Positions 21,640 through 32,696 of a DNA stretch of 64,000 bases are shown piece by piece (the first letter of the stretch is position 1; each line of letters begins with the position of its first letter). The notes beneath the pieces were generated by a model. The model did not search any database. It saw nothing but the letters and a program-made list of their open reading frames with translations, and was not told the DNA's origin. The DNA is from Tretioscincus oriximinensis (lineage: Eukaryota > Chordata > Lepidosauria > Squamata > Gymnophthalmidae). Both the position numbers and the translations under genes were made by a program. The stretch is from assembly GCA_022410635.1 (NCBI GenBank), contig JAJVDF010000136.1, positions 770,968 through 834,967 on the forward strand, written 5' to 3'.

Positions 21640-21860
21640 CTTCTTCAGAGAGATAGATAGATATTAAGTATTCTAGCAGGAGAGTCTTGTAGCACCTTAA
21701 GGGACTAACAAGAAAAAAGAGAGGTAGCAGGAATTTTCATAGACAAGTCTATTTCCATAGCTAGATGATAGATTGAAGAAAATAGCTAATGGACAGAGAG
21801 ACAGATGGATATTGGATACTCTAGCAACAGGGTCTTGTAATACCTTAACAAGAAAAAGGG
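21640..21860 (-). mobile_element. Diverged Penelope-like fragments with GATA tracts
   Basis: Two tandem, similar blocks: GTATTCTAGCAGGAGAGTCT with AGCACCTTAAGGGACTAACA, and GATACTCTAGCAACAGGGTC with ATACCTTAACAAG. Each starts at a GATA-type tract. Confidence 0.6.
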
Positions 21861-21868
21861 AGGCAGGA

Positions 21869-21990
21869 GGAGCTCTGTCCCAAGATATAACCCAGAAGAA
21901 GGCTCAGTGGGGACAGAGCTTTTAAGATCCTTTTTAAAACACGTCTTTATTTATTTTATTTATTTATATTTCGCCCTATACCCGAAGGTC
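21869..21990. repeat. Fold-back fragment and LINE tail
   Basis: CTGTCCCAAGATATAACCCA (family of 47669-47801), then TTTATTTATATTTCGCCCTA and ACCCGAAGGTCTC, an antisense L2/SINE-B tail. Confidence 0.55.
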
Positions 21991-22439
21991 TCTTGAATAC
22001 TGTTGTTGTTGTACGTAAATACATAAACATTTACAAATTCATTTTGAGCAGAAACAAGTTTCTAGTGAATTGTCAAGTTCATATCGCGAATCTTGACACA
22101 TAACTTTGGTATTTTTTTCTTCTAACACAGCGGCTGCTGCGTTGTCATACAAGAGACCCCTGTTTTGCGATCTATTTAATATAATGGCTAGATGTTACGT
22201 TTTATTGTGGAGACACAGAAGAACGCTAACATTTATGTGATATAATAGCCTCGATGGGTTTTGTATTAGCTGAATCACTGGTTAAAGCTTTTTGGTGCCA
22301 TACAAATAAACAATAATATGAAACTTGAACCTTCTGCTACGTATACCTGTTTCCACGAACGTGTTTGAGATTATTCAGAGGAACATTTTGTTTTTACTGA
22401 TTATGCTGGGAGTATTTGGGACAGGAATCTCANACCCAG

Positions 22440-22640
22440 AGCATGAAAATCTGGTGATGTCACTGGATTGGAAGTGAGGCCACGGCAGGTGCCCTTTTCG
22501 GAAGCAGAGACTGGAAGTGACATCACTCCAAAGTTTGTGGGCTGCCACAGAGAAGGCCCTATCCCTGGTTCTCTGCAGTTGGCATCTAGCCTCTACCACC
22601 AACCTGAGGCGGTACCAAAGCAACAATTTTAGTAGCACAG
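22440..22640 (-). mobile_element. L2-like LINE C-terminal remnant
   Basis: Antisense frame contains DRAFSVAAHKLWSDV, matching the AFSVxAPRLWNSLP region of L2-like ORF ends, with the usual GGCCCTATCCCTGGTTCTCT region. Confidence 0.6.
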
Positions 22641-22772
22641 ATTATATTTGGCTCTATAGATTATTCTAACTGTTTCTTATAGCTCTCTAGGCTGGTTAAT
22701 ATCCCCATGTCTTCTGGTGATCCATTAGACTGCTGTGGTGATTCTCGGGGTGAAAAAATAATTCCCCTTATC

Positions 22773-22962
22773 TAGGCTGACCAGATGACCCCTTTTGGTG
22801 GGGNGGGGGTGAAAACCCAGTTTTGGGTGCCTCCCGGTTTCTGCTGAGGAAAAAAAAATCAACAAAATTGTTTTTTGAAAAAAAAATTTCTCAGCAAAAC
22901 CCAGGAGGCACCCCAAAATGGGGTTTCCACCCCCCCNAAAAAGGGGTCATCTGGTCAGCCTA
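22773..22962. mobile_element. hAT-type MITE family 1, short form, copy 3
   Basis: TAGGCTGACCAGATGACCCC inverted at the right end. Flanks CCTTATC and CTTTATC agree except one base, so the duplication has decayed. Two n bases sit in the G and C runs. Confidence 0.88.
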
Positions 22963-22969
22963 CTTTATC

Positions 22970-23330
22970 AACCCTAACTCTCCTGCCTATCTTTAGTGTT
23001 GTGTGATAGAGGAAAGAAATGGTCTCTCTCCACCTTTTCTACCTCAGGTATGATTTTATATACTTCTGACAGATCATCTCTTCAACCAGGCTGAAGAGAC
23101 CTAGATGTTGCAGCCTGATTTCATAAGGGCCTTTTCTTCAGACTCTTGATCCATTCTCACTGGCCTTTTCTATACCTTTTGCAGTTCTAAGGTTTGGAGA
23201 CCAGAACACATGTGGCCTCACCATAGATTTATAAAGAATCACAATGACACTTACCAGCTTATTTTTTATTCCATTGCTAATGAATTTGCTTTTTCCTTAT
23301 GCTGCTATTGGATTAACACCTTGAGTTGCC
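22970..23330 (-). mobile_element. CR1-like LINE reverse transcriptase remnant
   Basis: Antisense translation keeps the pattern LYKSMVRPHVFWSPNLR and IRLQHLGLFSLVEE, the thumb-side region of CR1 ORF2. Several frame breaks. Confidence 0.7.
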
Positions 23331-24646
23331 CATCAAAAAACAGGAATACCAGATTAAATTTGCCCCCTTTCATGGGTTTGCCCATCGGTGTTGGAGGCAT
23401 TAGAATCTGTATCTTTAGGAAAGTCCTCTACTCTATAACCATTAAAGGTATAAAAATCTGTCCCAGATTTTATGTAATAACCCTAATCAAAATCCATAGA
23501 CCTCCTCTTGTATTATATTCTCCAATGCACTGTAAAGAGTGTGGTAGCTATCCTTATTTGCCCTAGTGAGACTAGGACAAAANTAATCAAAACTACAGAT
23601 AAATCTTCTTCCTGTGAAAAACCTTTTCTTTGTATTTCAAACAGATCGTGCATGCAAACAGTCACAATTATTCAATTGCGGAAATCAAAGTTTGGATGTG
23701 CATCCAGGAAGTTCACTATTGCTTATTATATAGATAATCTTTGGACCCAAGCAGGAATGACTAAATTTGCATTGTCTTTGCTTAAAATTGCCATAAAAAT
23801 AGAGCAGGTTAGCTTCAGCTTTTTACAGGTGTGTAAAAGAGGAAATTATAGCAGGTACAGGTAATTCAACATCTGCTGAAATTTTCTCTTTAATGTCCTG
23901 TTTTTTTTTGGGGGGGGTGTTAACCATTATTATTGCCAAAAAAAGGTCATTAGATTAAGGAAAAGCTTCTTAAAACTGTGTTCCCCATTCTTCTAAAAGC
24001 TCTAAAAAATGACAGAGATGAGTATGAAACCAGAGAGATGAACAGAAAGGACTCTTCACCCAGAAGAACAAACTGAAAGTCCTCTATAAAGAGTAAATAC
24101 TTGAATTGGTTACAATGTGGACTACTTATAAGACATCCAGTTACTATCCAAGGACTATAATTGGTGTTTCTCTGTTTCCCTTCGCCCCCAAACAATTCCA
24201 TAAAAATTGTTTAATAGAAAGATAAATAATATTCCAAATTTTACATCCAGCCATTAACTGACCAGAAATGTTTAACTAAGGCAGGTTTTTTTTCCTATTT
24301 GTAACCTAGCAAAGCCAATTTAGTAAACGAGAAAATTGAATATACAACGTTGCCTCTCAATTCCCTTAACCGTTTTGTAGTAGTCCAAACATTTTTTTAA
24401 TAGTACATCATAGTTTTGTAACCCATCTGGGAACAGCTGTTGGGCTGATACAAATTTGGACGGAAATAAGTCGCCAATCAAGAAACAAGGAGTGAAGAAA
24501 CTGAAGGCCTTATGGATTCTCCTGAACAGTTTGCTCTTCTGCCTCAAATGCAAATGACAGAAGCAGTCATGGTTTTCGTTTTGTGTGTTTTTTTTTTAAG
24601 TACTGATCTGAGAGCCGTTTCATGGGAGCATTCAGGTCATTCTTAC
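23331..24646. other. Intron flank downstream of the microexon, no repeat recognised
   Basis: Contains a T9G8 run at 23902-23918 and short frames. The 1.3 kb next to the microexon donor is notably free of recognisable transposons, which could reflect constraint on splicing signals (inference). Confidence 0.4.
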
Positions 24647-24673
24647 TTGATGAAGGGTCTGTTATCCTCAAAG
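24647..24673 (-). CDS. ADGRL3: ADGRL3 cassette microexon (27 nt) in the third intracellular loop
   Basis: Revcomp reads TTCTTCAG, then C TTT GAG GAT AAC AGA CCC TTC ATC AA, then GTAAGAA. Joined after the upstream exon end (ATC AA) and before the downstream G, it yields N-FEDNRPFIK instead of a single K between LDNI and SWVIG, adding nine residues. I recall the mammalian ADGRL3 loop as NYEDNRPFIK, so this is the orthologous alternative exon with Tyr to Phe at its second residue. Length divisible by three and identical flanking phase make it a frame-neutral cassette. It sits between TM5 and TM6, the loop that contacts G proteins in this receptor class; an effect on coupling is inference. It is far too short for ORF-based detection. 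Confidence 0.93.
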
Positions 24674-25340
24674 CTGAAGAATGCGTAGACATAAAAACAA
24701 GAACGTCAACATTAGAATATAATGACCAAAAAGGTACCAGGTAGGTAAGCAATCAAAACAAGAGAATTTCTGGTCGAAGAGGCAGAAATTGATTCCCACA
24801 ATACATCTGCACACGTTTGAGGAAGCAGGTCAAAAGGAATTTAGAGACCCTGGTGGATTTACAGGCACGAGTGAATGGATTCGACTTCATCTAAGTTCCT
24901 TTTGAGTCATTTTCTTTCAATGCCGGTAGGTACTGATAAATCACTTTAGAGCAGAATATAGCTCTTATGGTTACATGTTCATGTACTGTATATGTTAATG
25001 ACCAGTCAGTAAAAACATCACCTGAGCTTGAGATCATTTGGCATTGTGGGGAGGTCTGAAGATACCCCAAAGACTAGACGTGCTGCTTTGCCTTGATGGG
25101 AAAATGGTTAGCTAACGCCCTTGGAGTGCTTTCTCTCTCTTTCTCACACACATTTGCATGTCATATGAGCGCCTTGAATGGAGGTGAACAGAATTGCCTC
25201 TCAATATACGTTTTCTCTTTGGACTTTACAATGTGCAAGGAGTTATAATCCAAAGCATTCAACAAGCAGCTTTACATGCTTTCTACTTTATAGATCTATT
25301 AGCAGAATTGGCACGTTGTGTTCCAGTGATGCTCCTTCCC
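24674..25340. other. Intron flank upstream of the microexon, no repeat recognised
   Basis: Minus-strand sequence before the acceptor is T-rich (GTTCTTGTTTTTATGTCTAC) with branch-like TTCTAATG. Like the other side, it shows no recognisable transposon for about 670 bp. Confidence 0.4.
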
Positions 25341-25344
25341 TCCC

Positions 25345-25485
25345 TTGCCATCCCCGTTTCATTTGCTTTCTTGCTTTCTTTCCTTCTTTCCTTCCTTCCT
25401 TCTTTATTTCCTTCGTCCCTCCCTCCCTTCTTCCTTTTCTTTCTTCTTCCCTTTTCCTTCCTTTCTTCCTTCTCTCATCCCTTAC
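25345..25485. repeat. Polypyrimidine TTCC/TTCT tract
   Basis: About 140 bases of CTTTCCTTCTTTCCTTCC type, nearly pure pyrimidine on the plus strand. Explains the long overlapping frames there. Confidence 0.9.
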
Positions 25486-26317
25486 TTGAGTCATTGGTCC
25501 CTGGAAGTTGCCAAATTTCCAACAACTCTGTCATTGGTGGTTCTATATCGGAATGTCGGACTCTGTAGTACATGTTTTATTATATGTACAGATGTGTAAT
25601 TCCAGCAAACCTAGAAACCCTCTAGAAAGGTCTCATTAATTTGTTGAACTCGCTTCCCCAGCAACTGGGGACAACCAGAGTAATTAGTGTGGGAAATTGG
25701 GATCAAAGGCTCTTAGCTAGACCCAGTTAAAGTGGAAGTCAAATGCTGTCGCTCAGCTGATGAGACAATTGACAACGGACTCTGTCGGCAAGTAGGCTTA
25801 ACTTGCAGCTTTTCATAGCTAGTTAGAATCTTGTGCATGAAGGAGATGATCAAATGAAGTCAAACGGGGGAAGCAATCTGGCATGATGTTGTTTTAATGA
25901 ATATATATGGAAGGAATGCTACGTGGATGTCCCAGGCCAAATGAAGCAATTACCATCTGCATTTAGATCTGGTGATTGAAGCCAAGATGTTATAAACTGG
26001 ATAATTGCAATGACTTGTAGGGCTTTTTCACCCTTACCTTCAGAAAACGGTTTCTAGGAACCACTCCTGAATGTTTTCTGCTTTTTAGGCTTCTGCACAA
26101 GGAGAAACATACTTGCGCCTAGCCCAGGANCAGAAAGTGTGAACCCTGTGTTCTGTACCCTTGCTGTACACTACATGCCATGTGACATATTTTTATCCAA
26201 TTGCATGAGGGAGGGCATGTAGAACACAGCAAGGATAGAGAACATAGCATTCACATTTCTGGTTTCTGGGCTTCTGCTTGGAGGAATTGCTACTTTTTTA
26301 AACATAGGTAAATGCAT
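25486..26317. other. Intron sequence, no recognised element
   Basis: No family or exon signal identified. Confidence 0.45.
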
Positions 26318-26697
26318 ATGAGGAATGGTTAAAGGATCTAGGAATGTTTAGTCTGCAAAAGAGAAGACTGAGAGGATATCTGATAGCTGCCTACAAATAT
26401 CTGAAGGGCTGCCACACAGCAAAGCAATAAGCTTTGTTCTTTTTGGCACATGGAAGGACTAAAAGAAATAGGATGAAATACAAGGGACGAGATACAGATT
26501 AGATATCTGCAAGGGAGGTCAGGGTGATACACCAGTGGAACAGTTTGCCACAGGAGGTGGTGAGTTCGCCTTCGCTGGAAGTCTTCAAACAGAGACTGGA
26601 CAGCCATCTTTCTGGGATGGTTTAATGAATCCTGCATCGAGCAGGGGGTTGGATCCAATGATCCTGGAGGTCCCTTCCAACTCTATGATTCTATCAT
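26318..26697 (+). mobile_element. CR1 LINE 3' end
   Basis: GGATCTAGGAATGTTTAGTC...AAGAGAAGACTGAGAGG, ORF2 C-terminus remnant with gaps, and GGTTGGATCCAATGATCCTG then TCTATGATTCTAT. Confidence 0.88.
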
Positions 26698-26876
26698 AAA
26701 AAACTTTGACAATAAGGGTGATCAACTGGTAAAATAGGTTGCCACAGAAGATGGTGAGTTCTCCTTCACTGGAAGTCTTCAAAGAGAGGCTGGACAATAA
26801 TCTGGGATGGTTTAGTGAATCCTGCATTGAGCCAGGGGGGTGAACCCGACCTTGGAGGACTCTTCCAATTCTATGA
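26698..26876 (+). mobile_element. CR1 3' end, second tandem partial copy
   Basis: Restarts at ATCAACTGGTAAAATAGGTT within the same family and ends TTCCAATTCTATGATTGG. Two CR1 ends in direct tandem. Confidence 0.8.
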
Positions 26877-26984
26877 TTGGGGAATAGAAAAGCAATTAAT
26901 AATGTGAATAGTCTTTTCTTGCAGATTGGAATACTACCAAATTTAAGTGTGAATTGGGCCTTATTTTGATCTCCCCCCAATCTT

Positions 26985-27170
26985 TATGTTTTTCCTGCAC
27001 TGGGTTTTGTTCAGGATTATATGTCACGATGAAGGCGTGTTATTCATATCCTAGTGTAGGCTATGGGAGGCTGTGCCAACAGCCTGCAATATCATGTGAA
27101 TGGTAGGCCCCCTATTCCAGGATATAACCTGAAATAAAGGTTCAATGGGGAAAGGGCCTTATTTTGGTCT
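26985..27170. repeat. Fold-back repeat family copy
   Basis: TATTCATATCCTAGTGTAGG and CCTATTCCAGGATATAACCT, related to 15315-15442 and 47669-47801; ends are degenerate. Confidence 0.5.
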
Positions 27171-27450
27171 GACATTCATAGCCCAAGAACAGGAAGTGCA
27201 AAAGCTGTATCTGTAGCTGCTCTGTGTTCTACATGGCCACCTTCACTGCAATCTTGGGAGCTGCATGAGAATCTCATGCAGTCTATGAGATAGTTCACCT
27301 TTGCATGTGGTGTGAGATCTCACGTAGGGTTACACCAGAAAATGGCCTCACCCTGAGCGCAGCCATTTCACTGGAAGTGATATAATTTTGATGTCATTTC
27401 TGGTATTTACTTCTGGGGAAATGGTGCCCAGGGTGATGTCACTTCCTGTC

Positions 27451-27651
27451 TAAGCTGACTGATGACCCCTTTTTTNGGGGGGTGGTTGAAAACCCAGTTT
27501 TGGGGTGCCTTCCAGTTTTTCCTGAGGAAACTTTTTTTTTAAAAAAAAAATTTTTCAAATTTGTTTCCGATTTTTTTTCTTCAAAAAAAACAGGAGCTAC
27601 CCCAAAAACGGATTTTCAACCCCCCCAAAAAAGGGTCCTCTGGTCAGCCTA
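27451..27651. mobile_element. hAT-type MITE family 1, short form, copy 4
   Basis: Left end TAAGCTGACTGATGACCCC is diverged; right end GGTCCTCTGGTCAGCCTA. Flanks CTTCCTGTC at 27442-27450 and 27652-27660 are identical over 9 bp (8 expected plus one chance match). Confidence 0.92.
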
Positions 27652-27859
27652 CTTCCTGTCCCACCCAGGAAGTGACAAGATGACCGAGAGGTGCACCAGA
27701 TTTTCGGGCTCCCTGCCCAAAATTTGGCTTCTAGTAGCTCCAAATCACTGCTTCACTGGGAAGAAACGTCATAAATTTTGAAATTAAATTTTGAAGCAAG
27801 AAGCTTGCAGTATGAAGTGTGTATGCACCATGTATGCGAATGCCCAAGCAGTGAATAAA

Positions 27860-28390
27860 ATCCTTTTTAAAAAAGATTTTTATTAAAGTTTCTAGGTCAG
27901 CTAAAAAAGAAAATGCAGAAATGATTATACAACAAAAGGGAAAGAGGACCAGAAAGAGGTAGTTAGAACTTACAAAAAGCAAAAGCGATAAAGCTGTAAC
28001 TAAAAGTGAATTTCATTCCCTCCCATGGTGATTCCAAATATATTCTTATTATACTTTAGCCTAACTATTCATTAAGTACACTCAGTTTTGACCTTTCCCA
28101 ATAGATTACCCTTCAAATTCCACCAATAACGTATTTTCTTTCGTCCCTTTTTTATGCAGAAAGTCAATAAAGGCTCCCCATTTATTAAAGAAAGAAATGC
28201 AATTATTTTCTCTGATCAAGCAAGTCAATTTATCCATTTCTGCTAACTCCAATACTTTAATTATCCAATTTTCTATAGTGAGGAGTAATGCATTCAGCCA
28301 TTCCTGCACACATACCAGGCTTGCTAATGTAGTTATGTATTGCAGTAATTTTCTACAAATCTTGTCCAGACTCCCATCTTGCATGTGATC
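27860..28390 (-). mobile_element. L1 LINE 3' end with ORF2 C-terminal remnant
   Basis: Antisense frame 28384-28106 holds a Trp-rich C-terminus with WIIKVLELAEMDKLTCLIRE and FFNKWGAFIDFL, the pattern of vertebrate L1 ORF2 ends (ELAEMDKLT, K-W-x-PFI). A 3' UTR-like AT-rich stretch follows to about 27860 (AAAATCTTTTTTAAA). Truncated and dead. Confidence 0.75.
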
Positions 28391-28818
28391 AGAATGCCCT
28401 TTGAATGTAAGGATAGCTGGAATATCCTTGAAATTGCCTTACCCTATCCTGAAGCTTGGGAAAGGTACCCCATTTCTCATATAGGGTTTAATAACACCAA
28501 GGGCAACTCTTTCTTTTATTTGTATAAGGTGGGCATAAGCTCAGAAATGGGAAAGGAGAGCAAGTTAATATTCAAGATTTTGCAGAAAGGAGAAGCAAGT
28601 ACAAGAACGGTGAGCAAGTCTTTGTAATGAGGTAATGCTCAGACTCCAGCTGCTCCAGGGAAAGGGTTATAAATAAGATGGAGGTTCCACAGGCAGTTGT
28701 AGCTGACAGCTGAACTATGGTGAGTTGCTAAAGACTGTTTCTTAGATCTGCTTGTCTAGGAATCAAGCTTATCTGGGGCTCTTTTGTTAATGTACTGTAG
28801 ATGAAGTAAAGCCAATCC
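28391..28818. other. Intron sequence, no recognised element
   Basis: A plus-strand frame at 28379-28627 lacks family similarity; TATAAATAAG at 28668 is isolated. Confidence 0.4.
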
Positions 28819-28833
28819 CTTAGTTAACCTTAG

Positions 28834-28929
28834 TCCCTCAGCATCTGAAGAAGTAGATGTATCTACGAAAGCTTACGCCACCCACTTTTCTCAAGTTAGT
28901 CTCAAAGTGCTGCTAGCTCCTTTGCTGGA
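28834..28929 (+). mobile_element. Short Penelope-like unit with 15-bp target duplication
   Basis: Flanked by exact CTTAGTTAACCTTAG at 28819-28833 and 28930-28944. The 96-bp unit runs from TCCCTCAGCATCTGAAGAAG to CTAGCTCCTTTGCTGGA. Helix II reads GTAGAT/ATCTAC, changed on both sides relative to GTAGAC/GTCTAC, so pairing is kept. U16.1 is C. The unit stops before the ACGGCTATTTCTCTG end found in other copies. Confidence 0.9.
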
Positions 28930-29379
28930 CTTAGTTAACCTTAGTGTGTGAGGCTGGGCGGTGCGTGATCATGGAAAGCCAGGCAGATGAGTGGGGACCA
29001 TCAATGGTGAATGCTTGTCAGTGAAAAGATTGGAAACATGAGGTTGATTGTGCTAATTTTGTTTTAAGCAAAAAGCCCCTTTTCGGCTGCAAAAATATTC
29101 TCCAAAAGTAGCCTGTTTATCTTTCTATTCCTTCCTGACCAGTTTTGATAACTAGCAGTTTCGGCTAATCCCAGCCCCAGGGCGTGCCTAAGATGGAGAC
29201 AAACTGGCACATGGCTTTTCTAAACCACATGGCAAGAACTACAACCAGCCTTCTCTTTCTCTCTGAGAAAGAAAGTGGTCACAGACAAAGAGCAGCTTGG
29301 GAGATTTCTGACCACCTGACCTGCTTAGACTCACCCTCCTCCAACTACTGGCTTAGCTGCTGATTTTATGTAATATTTC

Positions 29380-29575
29380 CTCTATGCCACCTTTGGCTGG
29401 AGATTAAAAACAGCTGCAGATTAAAGGGAGCTCTCTGTGTTCCAGCCTGCAAGAGTTGTCCTGCCTCTTCATTTCTCATTCCTGTGTTTCTTTCTTTTCG
29501 GGTCAGAGCCATTAGTGCACGGCCTGATCTCCAAAATTCATGCTGGTGAAAGCTTGGGGAATCTATCGCAACAAT
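29380..29575 (+). mobile_element. Possible solo LTR end
   Basis: GAGATTAAAAACAGC, then TCTCTGTGTTCCAGCC, pyrimidine-rich CTTCATTTCTCATTCCTGTG and an end CTATCGCAACA. Reads like R-U5 of an endogenous retroviral LTR, but I found neither its start nor a duplication. Confidence 0.3.
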
Positions 29576-30368
29576 TCCAGCATAATTAGCTGTATATATT
29601 TCACATCATCACAGCAGCACACAGTTAATTATTATTCCGCTCCCCAGCTCTACTTCCTAGAGCCCCAGAAGGATCCAGAGAGCCAGACTCGGGACATGAT
29701 AGTAGATTTATTCTTTTAACTGTTTGAATGCCTTTTTTGTACCTCTACAAATGGGATGCCTAAAGATAACTTCTTTGACCATACCTTTAGACTCATAATG
29801 AATTTTGCCAAGATATACAGTAGTTCCTCTCATTTGTTTAATCAATGGTCATGTCCATTTAAGGTTGAAAATAGGGCTGCTGGAACATGTTTGTGGGCCG
29901 ATTATTTTTTAAAAGAACTTTCAAAATTCTCTAAATAAAACTGAAAAACAACCAAATGGAAAAGGAAGTACCATGAAAGGGAACAACAAGAAGAGAAATG
30001 TGTGACTGCGTTTGCGCAATTGACACCTCTAAATTTACCAGCTAAACAGACAGCTTGCTCATATGAATTCAGCTGGCAGCCATGGTTTTAGATTGCCAGT
30101 GGGACCTATTTGAAATCTTCTGCATTGCACACTCTTGAAATGCTAACAGAGAAATGGCATTTATTTGTCTCTCGTTTAGTAGCAGCAGTTCAAAAAGGGG
30201 ATCACCAAAACAACAGGATCTTCTGCCTTGCAGCATGCGATTTGAAAAACTAATGTGACAATGGAAACCATTATTGAGGTGATATTTTCATTCCAGCAGG
30301 TAAGCCAGTTTGATAACAGCATCTCTAGCTACTGTTAATAAAACAGAAATCGCCAATGAGCTTGATCT

Positions 30369-30410
30369 GAGCTCTGGGATTGGTCATTATTCCAACCAAT
30401 CCCAAAGCTC
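30369..30410. repeat. 16-bp inverted repeat (hairpin)
   Basis: GAGCTCTGGGATTGGT, 10-base loop, ACCAATCCCAAAGCTC; one mismatch. Not linked to any named element. Confidence 0.85.
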
Positions 30411-30489
30411 AGAGGGAGGGAACATGTGCAGTGTTGTGAGCAGGAAGATGTCCACTCCCAGTAAGTGAGCAGTGATGCCTGTTGCTCTA

Positions 30490-30680
30490 TCCTGAAGTCA
30501 GTATCAAGGCTTGTCCTAACAGCCATTGATACGCCTGGCTTCCATGAATTTGTCTAATCCTATCTTAAAGGTATCCAAGCTGTTAGCTATCTCCACCTCC
30601 TCTGGATTAAATTCCAAAGCCGAATGAGCCCTTTAGGTAAAAAAAGAGAATCCTTTGTCTGTCCTAACTTTTTTGCCATT
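30490..30680 (-). mobile_element. CR1-like LINE fragment
   Basis: Antisense GCCTGGCTTCCATGAATTTG, TCTTAAAGGTATCCAAGCTG and CCTCCTCTGGATTAAATTCC, shared with 41860-41960. Confidence 0.65.
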
Positions 30681-31029
30681 CAGTTTTGATGTTGCAAACA
30701 ATGCCTATGAACTTCACAAAGAACATCTTCCTGTGGAATGGGAAGGTGGCCTGGCACGGAGTTGCTCCAGGAGGTGCCGATAAAGTCAACCATGAGTTCA
30801 CCATGACTTGATGGTATCCAATGTGAGCAACAAATCCAAGTTTTAACAAGCATGCAATGGATTGCTTCCATCTGTAAAATACTTGCAAGGGCATGTGATA
30901 TACACAAGATTAATTTGTTATGGATATTGTTAAGTGTCTGCAGTGGCTTTAGCATGAACAACAGTATTAAAATTGCTTTAATAAACAGGAAAATGTATAG
31001 ATCCTCATTTTCTCTAATGCACAAGTGAG

Positions 31030-31155
31030 ATGTCACACAAATGGCTCTTCTTCTTCCTCCTCCTTTCTTCTTTCTTCTTCTTCTTCCTGCTCTTCCTCCT
31101 TCCTCCTCCTCCTCCCTCCTCCTCCTTCTTCTTCTTCCTCTTCCTCATTTCCTCC
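31030..31155. repeat. Polypyrimidine (CTT/CCT)n tract
   Basis: TTCTTCCTCCTCC-type units, near-pure pyrimidine on the plus strand for about 120 bases. It stands close to a Penelope fragment. Confidence 0.9.
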
Positions 31156-31244
31156 TCCTCTGCATTCAAATAATCAGGTATCACTCCTTCCTTGTATCGC
31201 AGTAAGTTCACCAGTGAGATCAGCCATATCCGTGTTGTTAAAAT

Positions 31245-31350
31245 AGAAAAGCTTATGCCGCCTACCATTCTCCTGTTAGTCTCCAAGTATTACAAGCCTC
31301 CTTGCTGGATGTTCTGAACTAAAACTAACACAGCTATTTCTCTGAAATCG
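31245..31350 (+). mobile_element. Penelope-like fragment
   Basis: Starts within the core at GAAAAGCTTATGCC, continues CCTGTTAGTCTCCAAG and CCTTGCTGGATGTTCTGAAC, and ends TAACACAGCTATTTCTCTGA. Helix II and CUGANGA are missing. Confidence 0.75.
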
Positions 31351-31854
31351 GCAGACAAATCATACCCTCAGCAGGATACTAAGATCTCCTTCTTGTCACT
31401 GTTGAATGCATTTTACAAGTTTTTGACAGCAGCAGGTTTAATCATGGAATGTAAGCAATCTCTCCTGATGTTTCTACACGATAGTCCAGGAAGGACTTCC
31501 TAAGCCCTACATGCAACTTTTGAAGACCTTGCTATGAACCTCGGCACCACATTCAGATACTTTAAAGGGAAAGCAGATGCTGTGCTTTGGTTGTACCTTT
31601 CCATAAGTTAATGGCATGCCAGTTCTTTGCTGACCAGGCTACTGAGCTTTCTAATCTCCACAGAGGCTCATTCCACATGCGCAGTGGTTAATGTACTCAT
31701 GGCTTGAAGCTACAATAAAGTAAAGTTCATTCATTAAAGGTGAACTTTCGGGCAGGATCTATTCAGGGCATCAGTGACATTCTTATTAGCAGAGTCTCAC
31801 TGAATCTATTTAAATTTCAGCAATAACTAGAAATGACGAACAACATTAACCTGG

Positions 31855-31955
31855 TTTCTGAGAAATAGCCATGTTAGTTTTAGTTCAACAAGTGGGGCTT
31901 AACAAGAGAAAGATAGATGGTTTGCTTCTTCAGATGCTAGAGGACTAATGTCAAA
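31855..31955 (-). mobile_element. Penelope-like fragment
   Basis: TTTCTGAGAAATAGCCATGT at the left and GGTTTGCTTCTTCAGATGCT at the right, with an internal deletion of the GAAA region. Confidence 0.7.
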
Positions 31956-32164
31956 AGCAGACTTTTATAGGAAACTGTCAAAGGACATGTAAATGTTGTT
32001 GAGGGGATTAACTAGATGAGAAACAACTAAAGTACAGAAATGTATCCTTTTAAGTGGAGAGAAGGGCCTGGAAAAAAAAGATGCAGCTAGGTAAAAGTGC
32101 ATCAGTCTAATATGTACATAAAAGTGGAACGAAAATCATTCCTAGAATGCCCACAAGAGGCTGG

Positions 32165-32345
32165 GAAGTTAACTGGTGTTACATTTATTTATTTACATTT
32201 CAAATATATATGTATGTATTTATATTTATATTCAGCCCTATACCCGATGGGGTTGCCAATAATAAAAACAATAGTACAAAATTGACATTAAAATGAGTAT
32301 CAAAACAGATTATAAAGTGGGAAGAAAAATGACATTTCTTTAACC
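32165..32345 (-). mobile_element. L2-like LINE 3' tail
   Basis: ATTTATATTCAGCCCTATAC and CCGATGGGGTTGCCAATAAT, then AACCAAAGGTCAGGTGAAAC, as in 4626-5060. Confidence 0.6.
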
Positions 32346-32696
32346 AAAGGTCAGGTGAAACAGGTGTATAGTGTGCCAGGAAACCATTTTCTATTAAGTC
32401 CCTTGTCGATGGACTGAAATTTGTGGGTGTATTTTAATTCTGCTGCTTCTCTTTCAAATCTTCCTTTGTAGTTTTTTTATTCAAGTACTGCTGTTCTGGG
32501 ATGTTATTCTGGGTTATCAAGCCAGTGCTGGATGTCATATCTTGAGGATCTGTCAAGGAACCATTGAGGTTGTGAAGGAAGCACGTTGGCACAAAGTTGG
32601 CTTCTGTTAGGAGTTAAAGCAATGGGGCATTGGTGAAATTCAGTAGTTTTTGCCCCAAGTGCCATATGTAGGGCATCACATTCAAAGTATTAATTA
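32346..32696. other. Intron sequence, no recognised element
   Basis: Nothing recognised except loose similarity to the Penelope/LINE 3' neighbourhoods. Confidence 0.4.

Noticed and set aside
25178..25599. Overlapping 100-124 codon frames, Ser/Phe/Leu-rich
   Set aside because: The sequence is a polypyrimidine tract; translated low complexity, not a gene.
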